This document shows positions 20,249 to 30,701 of a stretch of 64,000 nucleotides of DNA, piece after piece. The notes below the pieces were generated by a model. The model saw only the letters and a program-made list of their open reading frames with translations. It was not told where the DNA came from and searched no databases. The DNA is taken from NCBI RefSeq assembly GCF_013410375.1, contig NZ_JACCFL010000001.1, forward strand, positions 2,294,001-2,358,000. Direction: 5' to 3'. Source of the DNA: Leifsonia shinshuensis. GTDB lineage: Bacteria; Actinomycetota; Actinomycetes; Actinomycetales; Microbacteriaceae. Both the position numbers and the translations under genes were made by a program. How positions within the stretch are numbered: position 1 is the stretch's first letter; every line of letters starts with the position of its first letter.

Positions 20249-21207
20249 GCTGTCGCGACCGCTCCTTCGTCGGAGGCCTCGAGCAGCCCGAGGCCCTTCG
20301 TGATGACCTCGCCGTACAGGTCGTCGGGGTCCAGCCTACGCAGTTCCTCGGCGAGACAGTCGCGGAGGTTGCGGCGCGGCAGCGCCAGGTCGTGCGTCGG
20401 CTGGCCCGGCTGGGAGAGGCGGGCCACGTTCGGAACCTCGCGCTCCAGCTCGATCGTGCCGGACGCGCGCTCCATCTTCACGCCGTGGATGCCGCCGGAG
20501 CCGATCGCGCGCGACGCCAGGTCGTACTGGACGGGCACCTGCAGCTGCAGGCGCAGCCAGGCGGCGAGGAGCAGGGTGGAGGGCGAGTCGGCGGCGCCGG
20601 CGACCTCCACCGCGGTGATCGGCTCGTACGGCGGCTGGTCGAGCACCGCGGCGAGCTGCGCGCGCCACAGGGTGAGCCGCGTCCAGGCGAAGTCGGTGTC
20701 GCCCGGGGCGTACGTGTCGGCCAGGTGGAAGAGCGCCTCCTGGGGGTTCGGCTGGGCCGACGCGTCGGTGATCCGGCGCGTGGCGATCCGGCCGAGCGGG
20801 GAGTGCGACACCTTGGCCGGCGCGATCCCCGGCCACCAGACGACCACGGGGGCGTCGGGCAGCAGGAGGCCGGTGACCAGGCCCTCCTCGTCGCTCGCCG
20901 TCTCGCCGTAGGCGCGGAGCACGATGACCTCGCTGGCGCCCGCGTCGCCGCCGACGCGGATCTGGGCGTCGAGGCGCCCGGAGTCCGTGTGGCTGCGCTC
21001 CTCCTCGGTCGAGACCACGATGACGCGCATCGGGTGCTCGCGGGAGGCGTCGTTGGCGGCCTCGATGGCCTCCTCCTCCTGACCGAGGTGGGTCGCGATG
21101 ATGAGCGTGAGCACGCGGCCGAGGGCGACGGCGCCGCCCTCCTCGCGGATCTTGACGAGCGCCTTCGAGATGTTGCTCGTCGTGGTGTCGGGGAGATCGA
21201 CGATCAT
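20245..21207 (-). CDS. opcA: Glucose-6-phosphate dehydrogenase assembly protein OpcA
   Basis: OpcA (320 residues) is an allosteric activator and assembly factor of glucose-6-phosphate dehydrogenase in cyanobacteria and actinobacteria. The N-terminus MIVDLPDTTTSNISKALVKIREEGGAVALGRVLTL and the motif PDAPVVVWWPG are typical. It lies directly after zwf with a 4-bp ATGA overlap and before pgl with another. The start was set at 21207 because the frame continues far upstream as a spurious reading through zwf. Confidence 0.93.
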   Translation of the reverse strand: MIVDLPDTTTSNISKALVKIREEGGAVALGRVLTLIIATHLGQEEEAIEAANDASREHPMRVIVVSTEEERSHTDSGRLDAQIRVGGDAGASEVIVLRAYGETASDEEGLVTGLLLPDAPVVVWWPGIAPAKVSHSPLGRIATRRITDASAQPNPQEALFHLADTYAPGDTDFAWTRLTLWRAQLAAVLDQPPYEPITAVEVAGAADSPSTLLLAAWLRLQLQVPVQYDLASRAIGSGGIHGVKMERASGTIELEREVPNVARLSQPGQPTHDLALPRRNLRDCLAEELRRLDPDDLYGEVITKGLGLLEASDEGAVATA

Positions 21208-22745
21208 GGACGCCTCCAGACGCGGCCGTCGCGGGCGAGGAGCTCGTCGGCGGATGTCGGGCCCCAGGTTCCGGGGCGGTACTGCTCGGGCTGGCCCAGC
21301 GTGGCCCAGAACTCCTCGATCGGGTCGAGGATCTTCCAGGACAGCTCGACCTCTTCGTGCCGCGGGAACAGCGGCGGGTCGCCGAGCAGCACATCCAGGA
21401 TGAGCCGCTCGTAGGCCTCGGGGCTCGCCTCGGTGAAGGCGTGGCCGTAGCCGAAGTCCATGCTCACGTCGCGCACCTGCATGCCGGCGCCGGGGACCTT
21501 CGAGCCGAAGCGGATGGTCACGCCCTCGTCGGGCTGGACGCGGATGACGAGCGCGTTCTGGCCGAGCGCGCTGGTCTGCGACTCGGCGAAGAGCTGCTGC
21601 GGCGCGCGCTTGAACACGACGGCGATCTCGGTGACCCTGCGGCCCAGGCGCTTGCCCGCCCGCAGGTAGAACGGCACGCCGGCCCAGCGGCGGGTGCCGA
21701 TCTCCAGCTTGATCGCCGCGTAGGTCTCCGTGGTGGACTCGGGGTTCATCCCGTCCTCCTCCAGGAAGCCGACGACCTTCTCGCCGCCCTGCCAGCCGCT
21801 GCTGTACTGCCCGCGGGCCGTAGCCTTGGCGAGGTCCTTCGGCAGGCGGACGGCGGCGAGCACCTTCTCCTTCTCGGCGCGCAGATCGGCGGCGTCGAAC
21901 GAGATCGGCTCCTCCATCGCCGTGAGGGCGAGGAGCTGCAGCAGGTGGTTCTGGATGACGTCGCGGGCCGCGCCGATGCCGTCGTAGTAGCCGGCCCGGC
22001 CGCCCACGCCGATGTCCTCGGCCATCGTGATCTGCACGTGGTCGACGTAGTTGGCGTTCCAGATCGGCTCGTAGAGCTCGTTCGCGAAGCGCAGCGCCAG
22101 GATGTTCTGGACCGTCTCCTTGCCGAGGTAGTGGTCGATGCGGAACACCGAGTCCGGCGGGAACACCGACTCCACGACCTTGTTGAGCTCGCGCGCCGAC
22201 TTCAGGTCGCTGCCGAACGGCTTCTCGATGACTACGCGCCGCCAGCCGGTGCCGGACTGGTCGGCCAGCCCCGACTTCTTGAGTTGCGCCGTGACCAGCG
22301 GGAACGCCTTCGGGGGGATCGACAGGTAGAACGCGTGGTTGCCCATCGTGCCGCGCTCGGCGTCCAGCTTCTCGACGGTCTCCTTCAGCCGCTGGAACGC
22401 GTCGTCGTCGTCGAACTCGCCGGGGACGAAGCGCACGCCCTGGGCGAGCTGCTTCCACACGTCCTCGTCGAACGGGGTGCGCGCGTACTGCTTGACCGCG
22501 TCGTAGACGACCTTCTCGAAGTCCTGGTCCTCCCAGTCGCGCCGGGCGAACCCGACGAGCGAGAACCCGGGCGGCAGGAGGCCGCGGTTCGCCAGGTCGT
22601 AGACGGCCGGCATCAGCTTCTTGCGGGACAGGTCGCCTGTCACGCCGAAGATGATGAGGCTGCTCGGCCCCGCGATGCGGTTGAGGCGACGATCGGAGGG
22701 CAACCGCAGGGGATTGAACTCCGGGGTGATCTCCACCGGTGACAT
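21204..22745 (-). CDS. zwf: Glucose-6-phosphate 1-dehydrogenase
   Basis: This 513-residue enzyme oxidises glucose 6-phosphate to 6-phosphogluconolactone with NADP. The dinucleotide-binding motif IFGVTGDLSRKKLMPA is near residue 32. The substrate-binding and active-site segment FRIDHYLGKETVQN is intact. AGAGGAG lies just upstream of the ATG. The start is 9 nt after the pgi stop, and the stop overlaps opcA. Length matches the family. Confidence 0.97.
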   Translation of the reverse strand: MSPVEITPEFNPLRLPSDRRLNRIAGPSSLIIFGVTGDLSRKKLMPAVYDLANRGLLPPGFSLVGFARRDWEDQDFEKVVYDAVKQYARTPFDEDVWKQLAQGVRFVPGEFDDDDAFQRLKETVEKLDAERGTMGNHAFYLSIPPKAFPLVTAQLKKSGLADQSGTGWRRVVIEKPFGSDLKSARELNKVVESVFPPDSVFRIDHYLGKETVQNILALRFANELYEPIWNANYVDHVQITMAEDIGVGGRAGYYDGIGAARDVIQNHLLQLLALTAMEEPISFDAADLRAEKEKVLAAVRLPKDLAKATARGQYSSGWQGGEKVVGFLEEDGMNPESTTETYAAIKLEIGTRRWAGVPFYLRAGKRLGRRVTEIAVVFKRAPQQLFAESQTSALGQNALVIRVQPDEGVTIRFGSKVPGAGMQVRDVSMDFGYGHAFTEASPEAYERLILDVLLGDPPLFPRHEEVELSWKILDPIEEFWATLGQPEQYRPGTWGPTSADELLARDGRVWRRP

Positions 22746-22754
22746 CTGGCTCCT

Positions 22755-24365
22755 CTAGTTGACGGCCTCGAACAGCGAGACGACGTCGGCCTCGGGGTTC
22801 GTGAGGGTCAGGGTCAGGACCGGACGGCCGTGCTCGCCGAGGACGCTGGCGTCGCCGGCGGCCTGGGCCTGGATGAGCTGGCCGAAGGTGAACGGGCGGT
22901 CCGGGATCTCCAGGTCCTCCGGAGCGACTGCGGTGATCTGCAGGAACACGCCGACGGCGGGGCCGCCCTTGTGGAACTGACCGGTCGAGTGCAGGAAGCG
23001 CGGGCCCCAGCCGAACGTGACGGGACGGCCGGCCTTGGCGGCGAGCAGGTCGCGGATGCCCGCGAGCTGCGGCAGCGCCAGCCGGTCGACGTAGGCCTGG
23101 ACCGAGACGTAGCCGTCCGGTCCGAGCTGGGCGAGGAGGGCGTCCACCGCGCCGTCGAGCGTCGACGCGTCGCCGAGGAACGAGCCGGTGGTGCGCACCT
23201 CGATGCCGCCCGCGGTGAACGCGGGGGCGACGGGCTCCGGACGGTTCTCGAGCAGCGCGCGGGCGGCGACCTTGGCGGCCTCCACGTCGGGCTGGTCGAA
23301 CGGGTTGATGCCGAGCAGGCGCCCGGCGACCGCGGTCGCGTACTCCCAGACGATCAGCTGGGCGCCCAGGCTGCCGGACACGAGGATCTCGCCCTCGTGG
23401 CGGTCGGCCGGGAACAGGTGGTGCGCCTCCGCGTTGGCGACGAGCCGCACGACCTGGAGGTCGGCCGGCTTCGACGACAGCTCGGGAGCGAGCGTGTCGA
23501 GCACGACGGGCAGCAGGCCGGTGCCGTTCTTTCCGGTGGACTCCGCGATGAGCTGCTCGGCCCAGTCGGGGAACCCGACGATGTGGGTGCCGTCGGCGAC
23601 GAGGCCCAGCTTGTCCTTGAGCGGGTTGGTTCCGGCGATCGCCGCGCCGAGCACGAGGCCCGGGTTGGCGTCGTTGTCGACGGCGAGCTCGATGAGGGTC
23701 GCCTCCGCCTCGTCCAGCAGCTCGGAGATGTCCACGCCGGCGAGGCCGGACGGGACGAGCCCGAACGCGGTGAGCGCCGAGTAGCGGCCGCCCACGTTGG
23801 GGTCGGCGTTGAACACGCGGTAGCCCGCCTCGCGCGCCGACTGGTCGAGCGGCGAGCCCGGGTCGGTGACGACGACGATGCGCTCGACCGGGTCGATCCC
23901 GGCGTCGCGGAACCACTTCTCGTACACGCGCTTCTGGCTGTCGGTCTCCAGGGTCGAGCCGGACTTGGAGGAGATGACGACGGCGGTCTGGGCGAGGCGG
24001 TCGCGCAGTGCCGAGAGCACCTGGCCCGGGTCGGTCGAGTCGAGGACCGTGAGCTCGGCCTCCGCGGTGCGCGTGATGACCTCCGGCGCGAGTGAGGAGC
24101 CGCCCATGCCGCCGAGGACGATGTGGTTGACGCCCTTGGCGTGCAGCTGCTCGCGCAGCGCGACGATCTCGGGGACCAGCGGACGGGAGATCGCGACGGC
24201 CTCGGTCCAGCCGAGGCGCTTGGACGCCTCGGCCTCGGCCTCAGGACCCCAGAGGGTCGGGTCCTGCGCGGTGATGCCGGAGGCGACCCGGTCGGCGACG
24301 AGCTGCGGCACGACCGACGCGACGGCCTGGGCCGCCGGGCCGGTCACGTGGATGCGGAAGGTCAC
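22755..24365 (-). CDS. pgi: Glucose-6-phosphate isomerase
   Basis: This 536-residue phosphoglucose isomerase belongs to the divergent actinobacterial form. SIS-domain features include [29 protein letters not shown] and [15 protein letters not shown]; a catalytic-type Glu segment is in [12 protein letters not shown]. The start is taken as GTG at 24365, which overlaps the tal stop (GTGA); a longer reading would add 22 residues inside tal without homology. Its place inside the pentose-phosphate operon, between tal and zwf, ties the fructose 6-phosphate made by Tal/Tkt back to glucose 6-phosphate for cycling. Confidence 0.93.
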   Translation of the reverse strand: MTFRIHVTGPAAQAVASVVPQLVADRVASGITAQDPTLWGPEAEAEASKRLGWTEAVAISRPLVPEIVALREQLHAKGVNHIVLGGMGGSSLAPEVITRTAEAELTVLDSTDPGQVLSALRDRLAQTAVVISSKSGSTLETDSQKRVYEKWFRDAGIDPVERIVVVTDPGSPLDQSAREAGYRVFNADPNVGGRYSALTAFGLVPSGLAGVDISELLDEAEATLIELAVDNDANPGLVLGAAIAGTNPLKDKLGLVADGTHIVGFPDWAEQLIAESTGKNGTGLLPVVLDTLAPELSSKPADLQVVRLVANAEAHHLFPADRHEGEILVSGSLGAQLIVWEYATAVAGRLLGINPFDQPDVEAAKVAARALLENRPEPVAPAFTAGGIEVRTTGSFLGDASTLDGAVDALLAQLGPDGYVSVQAYVDRLALPQLAGIRDLLAAKAGRPVTFGWGPRFLHSTGQFHKGGPAVGVFLQITAVAPEDLEIPDRPFTFGQLIQAQAAGDASVLGEHGRPVLTLTLTNPEADVVSLFEAVN

Positions 24366-25507
24366 TTGGCGGCCTCCGAGCCCGTGGCGGCCTCCAGGGC
24401 GTTGGTGACGGTCTCGACGAGCTCGCCCCACGACACGTTGAACTTGTCGACGCCCTCGCGCTCGAGGGTGGCGGTGACGTCGTCGTAGTCGACGCCGAGG
24501 CCGGCCAGCGCGTCCAGGACGCCCTTCGCGTCGGCGTAGTTGGCGGTGACGGTGTCGCCGGTGATCTCGCCGTGGTCGAAGGTCGCCTCCAGCGTCTTCT
24601 CCGGCATGGTGTTGACCGTGTTCGGCGCGACCAGCTCGGTGACGTAGAGGGTGTCGGGCAGGCTCGGGTCCTTCACGCCGGTGGAGGCCCAGAGCGGGCG
24701 CTGCTCGTTCGCGCCGGCGGCCACGAGGGCCTTGGCGCGGTCGGTGGCGAACTCCTGCTCGTACAGCTCGTAGGCGAGGCGCGCGTTCGCGATGCCGGCC
24801 TTGCTCTTGAGGGCGAGGGCCTCGTCGGTGCCGATCGCGGTCAGGCGCTTGTCGACCTCGGTGTCCACGCGGGACACGAAGAACGACGCGACCGACTGGA
24901 TGCCGGCGAGGTCGATGCCCGCGGCCTTGGCCTTCTCCAGACCGGTCAGGTAGGCGTCGATCACCTGGCGGTAGCGCTCCAGGCTGAAGATCAGCGTGAC
25001 GTTGACGCTGATGCCGGCCGCGATGGTCTCGGTGATGGCCTCCAGGCCCTCGACCGTCGCCGGGATCTTGATCAGCACGTTGGGCTTGTCGACCTTGGCG
25101 GCGAGCTTCTTCGCCGTCTCGATGGTGGCCTTCGCGTCGTGCGCGAGGCCCGGCTCCACCTCGATGGAGACGCGGCCGTCGACGCCGTTGCTGGCCTCGA
25201 AGACCTCGTGGAAGATGTCGCTGGCGTCGGCGACGTCGTCGGTCGTGATCTCGAAGATCGCGTCCTCGACGCTGACGCCGGCGGCGGCGAGCTCCTTGAC
25301 CTGCGCGTCGTACGCCTCGCCCTTGGCGAGGGCGGCGGCGAAGATCGTCGGGTTGGTGGTCACGCCGACGACGTTGCGCTCGGCGATCAGCTTCTGGAGT
25401 CCGCCCGTGGTGATGCGCTCGCGGGACAGGTCGTCGAGCCAGATGCTGACGCCGGCGGCGGAGAGCGCGGCCGTGGGGGAGGCGGTGGTGGAAGTGGTGT
25501 CGGTCAT
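24362..25507 (-). CDS. tal: Transaldolase
   Basis: This 381-residue transaldolase moves a dihydroxyacetone unit between sugar phosphates in the non-oxidative pentose phosphate pathway. The Schiff-base lysine lies in [16 protein letters not shown]. The N-terminal motif [17 protein letters not shown] and the [14 protein letters not shown] segment are characteristic of the longer actinobacterial class. It lies 34 nt after tkt and overlaps pgi by 4 bp. Confidence 0.96.
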   Translation of the reverse strand: MTDTTSTTASPTAALSAAGVSIWLDDLSRERITTGGLQKLIAERNVVGVTTNPTIFAAALAKGEAYDAQVKELAAAGVSVEDAIFEITTDDVADASDIFHEVFEASNGVDGRVSIEVEPGLAHDAKATIETAKKLAAKVDKPNVLIKIPATVEGLEAITETIAAGISVNVTLIFSLERYRQVIDAYLTGLEKAKAAGIDLAGIQSVASFFVSRVDTEVDKRLTAIGTDEALALKSKAGIANARLAYELYEQEFATDRAKALVAAGANEQRPLWASTGVKDPSLPDTLYVTELVAPNTVNTMPEKTLEATFDHGEITGDTVTANYADAKGVLDALAGLGVDYDDVTATLEREGVDKFNVSWGELVETVTNALEAATGSEAAK

Positions 25508-25541
25508 CGTGGTTTCTTCTTCTCTTCTTCCGTGCCCGCGC

Positions 25542-27635
25542 TCAGAGCGACGCGAGCGATTCCTTGGCTGCGGCGACGGCGTGCTCGGTGGTCATGCCGA
25601 ACTCGCGGAACAGCGTCTTGTAGTCGGCCGAGGCGCCGAAGTGCTCGATCGAGACGCTGCGGCCGTGGTCGCCGACGATCTTGTTCCAGGCGAGCGCCAG
25701 GCCGGCCTCGATCGAGACGCGGGCCTTGAGGGCGGCGGGGAGGACCTTCTCCTGGTAGGCGGCGTCCTGCTCGGAGAACCACTCGAGGCAGGGGGCCGAG
25801 ACGACGCGGGCGTTGATGCCCTCGCCGCGCAGCACCTCGCGGGCCTCGAGCGCGATCTGCACCTCGGAGCCGGTGGCGATGAACAGCACGTCGGGGGTGC
25901 CGCCCGGGGCCTCGGCCAGGATGTACGCGCCCTTGGCGACGTTGGCCGCCGAGGCGAGCGTGTCGCCGGAGGCCTCGCCGTCTCCGCGCTCGAACACCGG
26001 GATGTTCTGGCGGGTCAGCGCGATGCCGGCGGGGCCGCCGCGGCGCTCCAGGATGGTCTTCCAGGCGTACGCGACCTCGTTGGCGTCGCCCGGGCGGACG
26101 ACGTCGAGGTGCGGGATGGCGCGGAGGGTCGACAGCTGCTCGATCGGCTGGTGCGTCGGGCCGTCCTCGCCGAGGGCGACGGAGTCGTGCGTCCAGACGA
26201 AGATCGACGGCACCTGCATGAGCGCGGCCAGGCGGATCGCCGGGCGCTGGTAGTCGCTGAAGATCAGGAACGTGCCGCCGAATGGCCGGGTCGGGCCGTG
26301 CAGCACGATGCCGTTGAGGATCGCGGCCATCGCGTGCTCGCGGATGCCGAAGTGCAGCACGCGGCCGTACGGGTTGCCGGTCCACTCGTGGGTCGAGTGC
26401 TCGGCGGGCACGAACGACGCGGCGCCCTCGATGGTGGTGTTGTTCGACTCGGCGAGGTCGGCCGAGCCGCCCCACAGCTCGGGCATGACGCCCGCGATGG
26501 CGTTGAGGACCTTGCCGCTGGCCGCGCGGGTCGACACGTCCTTGCCGGCCTCGAAGACCGGGAGGGCCTCCTCGAAGCCCGCGGGCACGTCGCCGGCGAG
26601 CAGGCGGTCCAGGAGCTCCTTGCGCTCCGGGTTCGCCGCGGCCCAGGCGTCGAAGCCCTTCTGCCACTCGGCGTGCTCCTGGGCGCCGCGCTCGACGGCC
26701 TTGCGGGTGTGGTCGATGACGTCCTCGGCGACCTCGAAGGTCTGGTCGGGGTCGAAGCCGAGCACCTCCTTGACGGCGCGCAGCTCGTCGGCGCCGAGCG
26801 CGGAGCCGTGGATCTTGCCGGTGTTCTGCTTCTTGGGGGCCGGCCAGCCGATGATGGTCTTCAGGACGATCAGCGACGGCTTGTCGGTGACGGCCTGGGC
26901 GTTCAGGATGGCCTGGTGCAGCTCCTGCACGTCCTCCTCGTAGACGCCGGTCTTCTTCCAGTCGACCACCTGCACGTGCCAGTGGTAGGCCTCGTAGCGG
27001 GCCTTGACGTCCTCGGTGAAGGCGATGTTCGTGTCGTCCTCGATCGAGATCTGGTTGGCGTCGTAGATGGCGATCAGGTTGCCGAGCTGCTGGTGGCCGG
27101 CGAGGCTCGAGGCCTCCGAGCTGACGCCCTCCTCCAGGTCGCCGTCGCTGGCGATCACGTAGACGAAGTGGTCGAACGGGCTGGTGCCCGGGGCGGCGTC
27201 CGGGTCGAACAGGCCGCGCTCGAAGCGCTGCGCGTAGGCGAAGCCGACCGAGGAGGAGATGCCCTGGCCGAGCGGGCCGGTGGTGATCTCGACGCCCTTG
27301 GTGTGGCGGTACTCCGGGTGGCCGGGGGTGAGCGAGCCCCAGGTGCGGAGCGCCTTGAGGTCGTCGAGCTCGAGGCCGTAGCCGCCGAGGTAGAGCTGGA
27401 TGTACTGGGTCAGCGAGCTGTGGCCTGCGGACAGGATGAAGCGGTCGCGGCCGAGCCAGTGCTCGTCGTGCGGGTCGCGGCGCATCACCTTCTGGAAGAG
27501 CAGGTACGCGGCGGGGGCGAGGCTCATCGCGGTGCCGGGATGCCCGTTGCCCACTTTCTCCACCGCGTCGGCCGCGAGGACGCGCACCGTGTCGACTGCC
27601 TTGTTGTCAATGGGATCCCACTGCAGAGCTGCCAC
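25542..27635 (-). CDS. tkt: Transketolase
   Basis: This 697-residue thiamine-diphosphate enzyme transfers two-carbon ketol units in the pentose phosphate pathway. The N-terminal domain has [11 protein letters not shown] and the TPP motif [19 protein letters not shown]. The pyrimidine domain has [18 protein letters not shown] with the catalytic Glu, and [16 protein letters not shown]. The start is taken as GTG at 27635 ([15 protein letters not shown] follows), preceded by AGGAAGGG; an in-frame upstream start would add 17 unconserved residues. It is the first gene of the tkt-tal-pgi-zwf-opcA-pgl operon. Confidence 0.97.
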   Translation of the reverse strand: MAALQWDPIDNKAVDTVRVLAADAVEKVGNGHPGTAMSLAPAAYLLFQKVMRRDPHDEHWLGRDRFILSAGHSSLTQYIQLYLGGYGLELDDLKALRTWGSLTPGHPEYRHTKGVEITTGPLGQGISSSVGFAYAQRFERGLFDPDAAPGTSPFDHFVYVIASDGDLEEGVSSEASSLAGHQQLGNLIAIYDANQISIEDDTNIAFTEDVKARYEAYHWHVQVVDWKKTGVYEEDVQELHQAILNAQAVTDKPSLIVLKTIIGWPAPKKQNTGKIHGSALGADELRAVKEVLGFDPDQTFEVAEDVIDHTRKAVERGAQEHAEWQKGFDAWAAANPERKELLDRLLAGDVPAGFEEALPVFEAGKDVSTRAASGKVLNAIAGVMPELWGGSADLAESNNTTIEGAASFVPAEHSTHEWTGNPYGRVLHFGIREHAMAAILNGIVLHGPTRPFGGTFLIFSDYQRPAIRLAALMQVPSIFVWTHDSVALGEDGPTHQPIEQLSTLRAIPHLDVVRPGDANEVAYAWKTILERRGGPAGIALTRQNIPVFERGDGEASGDTLASAANVAKGAYILAEAPGGTPDVLFIATGSEVQIALEAREVLRGEGINARVVSAPCLEWFSEQDAAYQEKVLPAALKARVSIEAGLALAWNKIVGDHGRSVSIEHFGASADYKTLFREFGMTTEHAVAAAKESLASL

Positions 27636-27992
27636 GTGAAAACTGACCCTTCCTAGAGGTGGTGAGGGTCGTCGTGTAACCCGCACCGGTTGAGGTAGTG
27701 CGCGCCGTGGACGTCATCGGCGCCGGTGGCGCTTCTCCGTCACAGTCCTACAAATCGAGGTCCGTGGGAAGGGGCACCGGCTGGCGAGCACCTCCAAGTA
27801 TAGGTAACGCGCACGAAACACGGGGTCTTCCCGCAGGTCCGTGCGCTACCACCCTGCGCACCGCCGCGGAAGACTGCGGAACTGCACCGGTGTCGTAGAC
27901 TGGTCGAGGTCTGTAACAATCCGCACAGTCGCCGGGACACTCCGTGAGACCGGCGTCCCGGGGCCGCTTTAACCCAGTACTACCGAGGAGCA
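27636..27992. promoter_or_regulatory. Divergent promoter region of tkt operon and ctaB
   Basis: This 357-bp region holds no convincing gene. On the minus strand a TATACT -10 (27802 to 27797) can drive tkt with a leader of about 155 nt containing AGGAAGGG. On the plus strand TAGACT at 27896-27901 can drive ctaB with a leader of about 85 nt. I see no clear repressor operator. Confidence 0.5.
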
Positions 27993-28916
27993 ATGGACGT
28001 CGCTGTAGAGAGCCGTGTCGAACCGGCGGACCGCATCGGCGTCGCGCGCAAGGCGAAGGCGTACCTCGCCCTCACCAAGCCGCGCGTGGTCGAACTGCTG
28101 CTGGTCACGACCGTCCCCACGATGATCCTCGCCGCGCGCGGCATCCCGAACCTCTGGCTGGTGCTGGCCACGGTGGTCGGCGGCTACATGTCGGCGGGCT
28201 CCGCCGGCGCGTTCAACTGCTACATCGACCGCGACATCGACCGCGTGATGCGCCGCACCAAGAACCGGCCGCTGGTCACCGGCGAGCTGAGCGACCGCGA
28301 GGCGCTCGTATTCGCCTGGGTGCTCGGCATCGCGTCCGTGCTGGTGCTCGGCTTCTTCACCAACTGGCTCGCGGCCGCGCTGTCCGTGGCGGCGATCCTG
28401 CTATACGTGGTCTTCTACACGCTCATCCTCAAGCGCCGCACCGCCCAGAACATCGTCTGGGGCGGCGTGGCCGGCTGCATGCCCGTGCTCATCGGCTGGG
28501 CCGCCGTGACCGGCTCGCTCGCCTGGGCGCCCGTCATCCTGTTCGGGATCATCTTCCTGTGGACGCCGCCGCACTACTGGCCGCTGTCGATGAAGTACCG
28601 CGAGGACTACAAGGAGGCCGGCGTCCCCATGCTCGCGGTGGTCCGCGGCCGCACGGTGGTCGGCCTGCAGGTCATCCTCTACGCGTGGGCGATGGTCGCC
28701 TGTTCGCTGCTGCTCATCCCGGTGGGGCACATGGGGCTGCTCTACACGGTGGTCTCGCTGGGCGCCGGCGGCTGGTTCCTGTACGAGTCGCACCGCCTCT
28801 ACAACCTCGCCATCCGGCACGAACACGTCTCGCCGATGCGGGTGTTCCACGGCTCGATCGCCTACCTGACGCTCATCTTCCTCGCCGTCGCGATCGATCC
28901 GCTGCTACCGTTCTGA
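27993..28916 (+). CDS. ctaB: Heme O synthase (protoheme IX farnesyltransferase)
   Basis: This 307-residue integral membrane UbiA-family prenyltransferase attaches farnesyl to heme B to make heme O, the precursor of heme A for cytochrome aa3 oxidase. The prenyl-diphosphate/Mg motif [20 protein letters not shown] and the second loop [13 protein letters not shown] are present, with about eight or nine TM helices. GAGGAGC precedes the ATG. The partner gene ctaA lies 0.5 kb away on the other strand, and a SURF1 gene lies further on. Confidence 0.95.
   Translation: MDVAVESRVEPADRIGVARKAKAYLALTKPRVVELLLVTTVPTMILAARGIPNLWLVLATVVGGYMSAGSAGAFNCYIDRDIDRVMRRTKNRPLVTGELSDREALVFAWVLGIASVLVLGFFTNWLAAALSVAAILLYVVFYTLILKRRTAQNIVWGGVAGCMPVLIGWAAVTGSLAWAPVILFGIIFLWTPPHYWPLSMKYREDYKEAGVPMLAVVRGRTVVGLQVILYAWAMVACSLLLIPVGHMGLLYTVVSLGAGGWFLYESHRLYNLAIRHEHVSPMRVFHGSIAYLTLIFLAVAIDPLLPF
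28906..28911 (+). promoter_or_regulatory. -10 element (TACCGT) inside ctaB 3' end
   Basis: TACCGT ends 6 nt before the GTG at 28918 and may give a leaderless transcript of the acetyltransferase gene. The gene could also be read from ctaB. Confidence 0.35.
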
Positions 28917-28917
28917 C

Positions 28918-29460
28918 GTGCAGGCGCTGAGGACGGCCCGGCTCGTCCTCGACGAGCCGCTGGAGAGCGACGTCCCGGCCGTGCTCGAAGCCTGCAGCGA
29001 TCCGGAGACCCTGCGCTGGATCCCGCTGCCCGAGCCGTACACGCGCGAGAGCGCGGAGTACTTCGTGCGCTCCTACTGCCCGCACGGGCTGGCGAGCGGG
29101 CAGTACACCGTCTGGGCGATCCGCGAGGGCGACGCGCTCCCGCTCGTCGGGGCCGTGGAGGTGCGTCGCGACGAGGCGCCGGGGTCTGCCTCGCTCGGCT
29201 GCTGGCTGACGCCCTCGGCGCGGCGCGAGGGAGTGATGTCCGAGGCGCTCGGCGCCGTCTGCGCCCACGCCGTCGCGCCGGACGGGATGGGCTTCGAGCG
29301 GCTGCACTGGGAGTACCTGCCGGGCAACGAGGCGAGCAGACGCGTCGCCGAGGCGGTCGGCTTCGACTTCAGGGGCGTGCGCCCGCACCTGGTGGACTTC
29401 CGCGGCGAACAGCGCGAGGCGCTGACCGGCGAGCTACGCCGAGACGGCCTCCGCGGCTGA
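28918..29460 (+). CDS. GNAT-family N-acetyltransferase (RimJ/RimL-like)
   Basis: This 180-residue GCN5-related acetyltransferase resembles the RimJ/RimL group. The N-terminal LRTARLVLDEPLESDVPAVLEACSDPETLRWI, the core beta strand ASLGCWLTPSARREGVMSEAL (acetyl-CoA pyrophosphate loop) and the C-terminal YLPGNEASRRVAEAVGFDFRG are in order. The substrate may be a protein N-terminus or a small amine and cannot be told. GTG start 1 nt after the ctaB stop. Its 3' end overlaps the 3' end of ctaA by 27 bp on the opposite strand. Confidence 0.88.
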   Translation: MQALRTARLVLDEPLESDVPAVLEACSDPETLRWIPLPEPYTRESAEYFVRSYCPHGLASGQYTVWAIREGDALPLVGAVEVRRDEAPGSASLGCWLTPSARREGVMSEALGAVCAHAVAPDGMGFERLHWEYLPGNEASRRVAEAVGFDFRGVRPHLVDFRGEQREALTGELRRDGLRG

Positions 29461-30375
29461 GCCGGCCTCGACCGTCGCGGGCCGCCGGGCGGCCGTGAGC
29501 GACATGACCACCGCGGTCATCATCGCGGCGAGCGTGGCCGCCAGCGTCATGTGGATGCCGACGAGGACCCCGGGCAGGCCGGTGTTCGACTGGATGAGCC
29601 CCACGGCGATCTGCACGAGCTCGACGCCGAGCAGAAGGAGCGTGAAGCGGCGCACCGGCGTCCCGGTGATCCGCCAGGCGCCGACCACGAGGACCAGCGT
29701 CAGGGCGAACGTCGCGTAGGCCGGGATCGCGTGGACGTGCTCGATGAGCTCCGGGTTCAGGCCGGTGCGCGGGGTCTTGGCGTCGCCCGCGTGCGGGCCG
29801 GTGCCGGTGGTGACGATCCCGAAGAGGATCGTCACGCCCACGACGGCGCTCGTGACGTAGGCGACCGCCGCATACCAGCCGGGGACCGCGCGGACGCGGG
29901 GCCCAGGGACGGCGTACACCCGCACCAGCAGGACGGTCGTCAGGACGACCAGGACGATGGAGGTGACGAAGTGCAGGCCGACCACCCACCAGGTGAGGCC
30001 GGTGAGCACCGTGATGCCGCCGAGGACGGCCTGGAAGGGCACGCCGAGGCCGGCGACGAACGCAAGCCAGAACAGGTCGCGCCGGGAGCGGAGCAGCTTG
30101 ACGACCATCAGGAACGCGAGGATCGCGAGGATCGCGAGCACGCCGCCGAGCATCCGGTTGCCGAACTCGATCACGCCGTGGATGCCCATCTCCGGCGTGT
30201 TCACGAACGAGTCGGCCGTGCACTTGGGCCAGGTCGGGCAGCCGAGGCCGCTGGAGGTGAGCCGGACGGCGCCGCCGGTGGTCACGAGCAGGATCTGAGC
30301 CGCGAGGTAGAGCCAGGCGACCACCTTCGTGCGTCGATCGACACGGTCGGGCAGCCACGCGATGATGCGCTTCAT
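29434..30375 (-). CDS. ctaA: Heme A synthase (COX15/CtaA)
   Basis: This 313-residue polytopic membrane protein of the COX15/CtaA family oxidises the heme O methyl group to formyl, giving heme A. Eight TM segments are apparent. Heme-ligand His residues lie in VIEFGNRMLGG-like and WVVGLHFVTS segments and in EHVHAIPAYATFAL and GVLVGIHMTLAATLAA. A Cys pair (LGCPTWPKCT) lies in the first external loop, as in the Gram-positive class. CAGGAACTT precedes the ATG. The tail overlaps the convergent acetyltransferase gene. Confidence 0.94.
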   Translation of the reverse strand: MKRIIAWLPDRVDRRTKVVAWLYLAAQILLVTTGGAVRLTSSGLGCPTWPKCTADSFVNTPEMGIHGVIEFGNRMLGGVLAILAILAFLMVVKLLRSRRDLFWLAFVAGLGVPFQAVLGGITVLTGLTWWVVGLHFVTSIVLVVLTTVLLVRVYAVPGPRVRAVPGWYAAVAYVTSAVVGVTILFGIVTTGTGPHAGDAKTPRTGLNPELIEHVHAIPAYATFALTLVLVVGAWRITGTPVRRFTLLLLGVELVQIAVGLIQSNTGLPGVLVGIHMTLAATLAAMMTAVVMSLTAARRPATVEAGSAAEAVSA

Positions 30376-30701
30376 AAGTTCCTGGGTTCCTCAGATCTGA
30401 TCGATACTCGGCCAACGTGCAGGCGCGCCTCTACTATTACCGCTTCGCACCTGTAGAATTGGTGGGTTCGAGAAACGCGCGACCCTGCGCGTGCTCGCAG
30501 GCGTTTCCTCGCCTGCGGCCGGGGCGCTGTCGCCCGTGTCCTCGATCAGTCTAGGTAGGTGCTGAACCGATATGCAGCATCTGCAGCACGCAACGAAGCC
30601 ACCCGCACAATCAGGACGCTCCCGGCGCACGGCAGAAGCACGCCGGGGGAGGAATGAGCCGGACTGATATCCGGTTGAGAGTGGTAGGAAACGAGGTAGA
30701 T
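30376..30701. promoter_or_regulatory. Divergent ctaA-sufB intergenic region
   Basis: This 326-bp region has no convincing separate gene. It holds a probable sufB promoter (TAGAAT at 30454-30459) and an 8-bp hairpin, CGCAGGCG with CGCCTGCG (30496-30517), in the predicted sufB leader. A GGGGAGGA-ATG at 30645-30656 opens in frame with sufB but would add 16 unconserved residues. I find no DtxR or SufR-type box that I can recognise. Confidence 0.4.
30454..30459 (+). promoter_or_regulatory. -10 element (TGTAGAAT) of suf operon
   Basis: An extended -10, TG-TAGAAT, lies 242 nt before the sufB ATG and predicts an unusually long leader of about 235 nt. Confidence 0.45.

Noticed and set aside
30654..30701. 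A longer SufB starting at 30654 behind a GGGGAGGA sequence
   Set aside because: The purine run touches the ATG with no spacer, and the extra 16 residues precede the conserved N-terminus [11 protein letters not shown], which has its own GAGG at proper distance.
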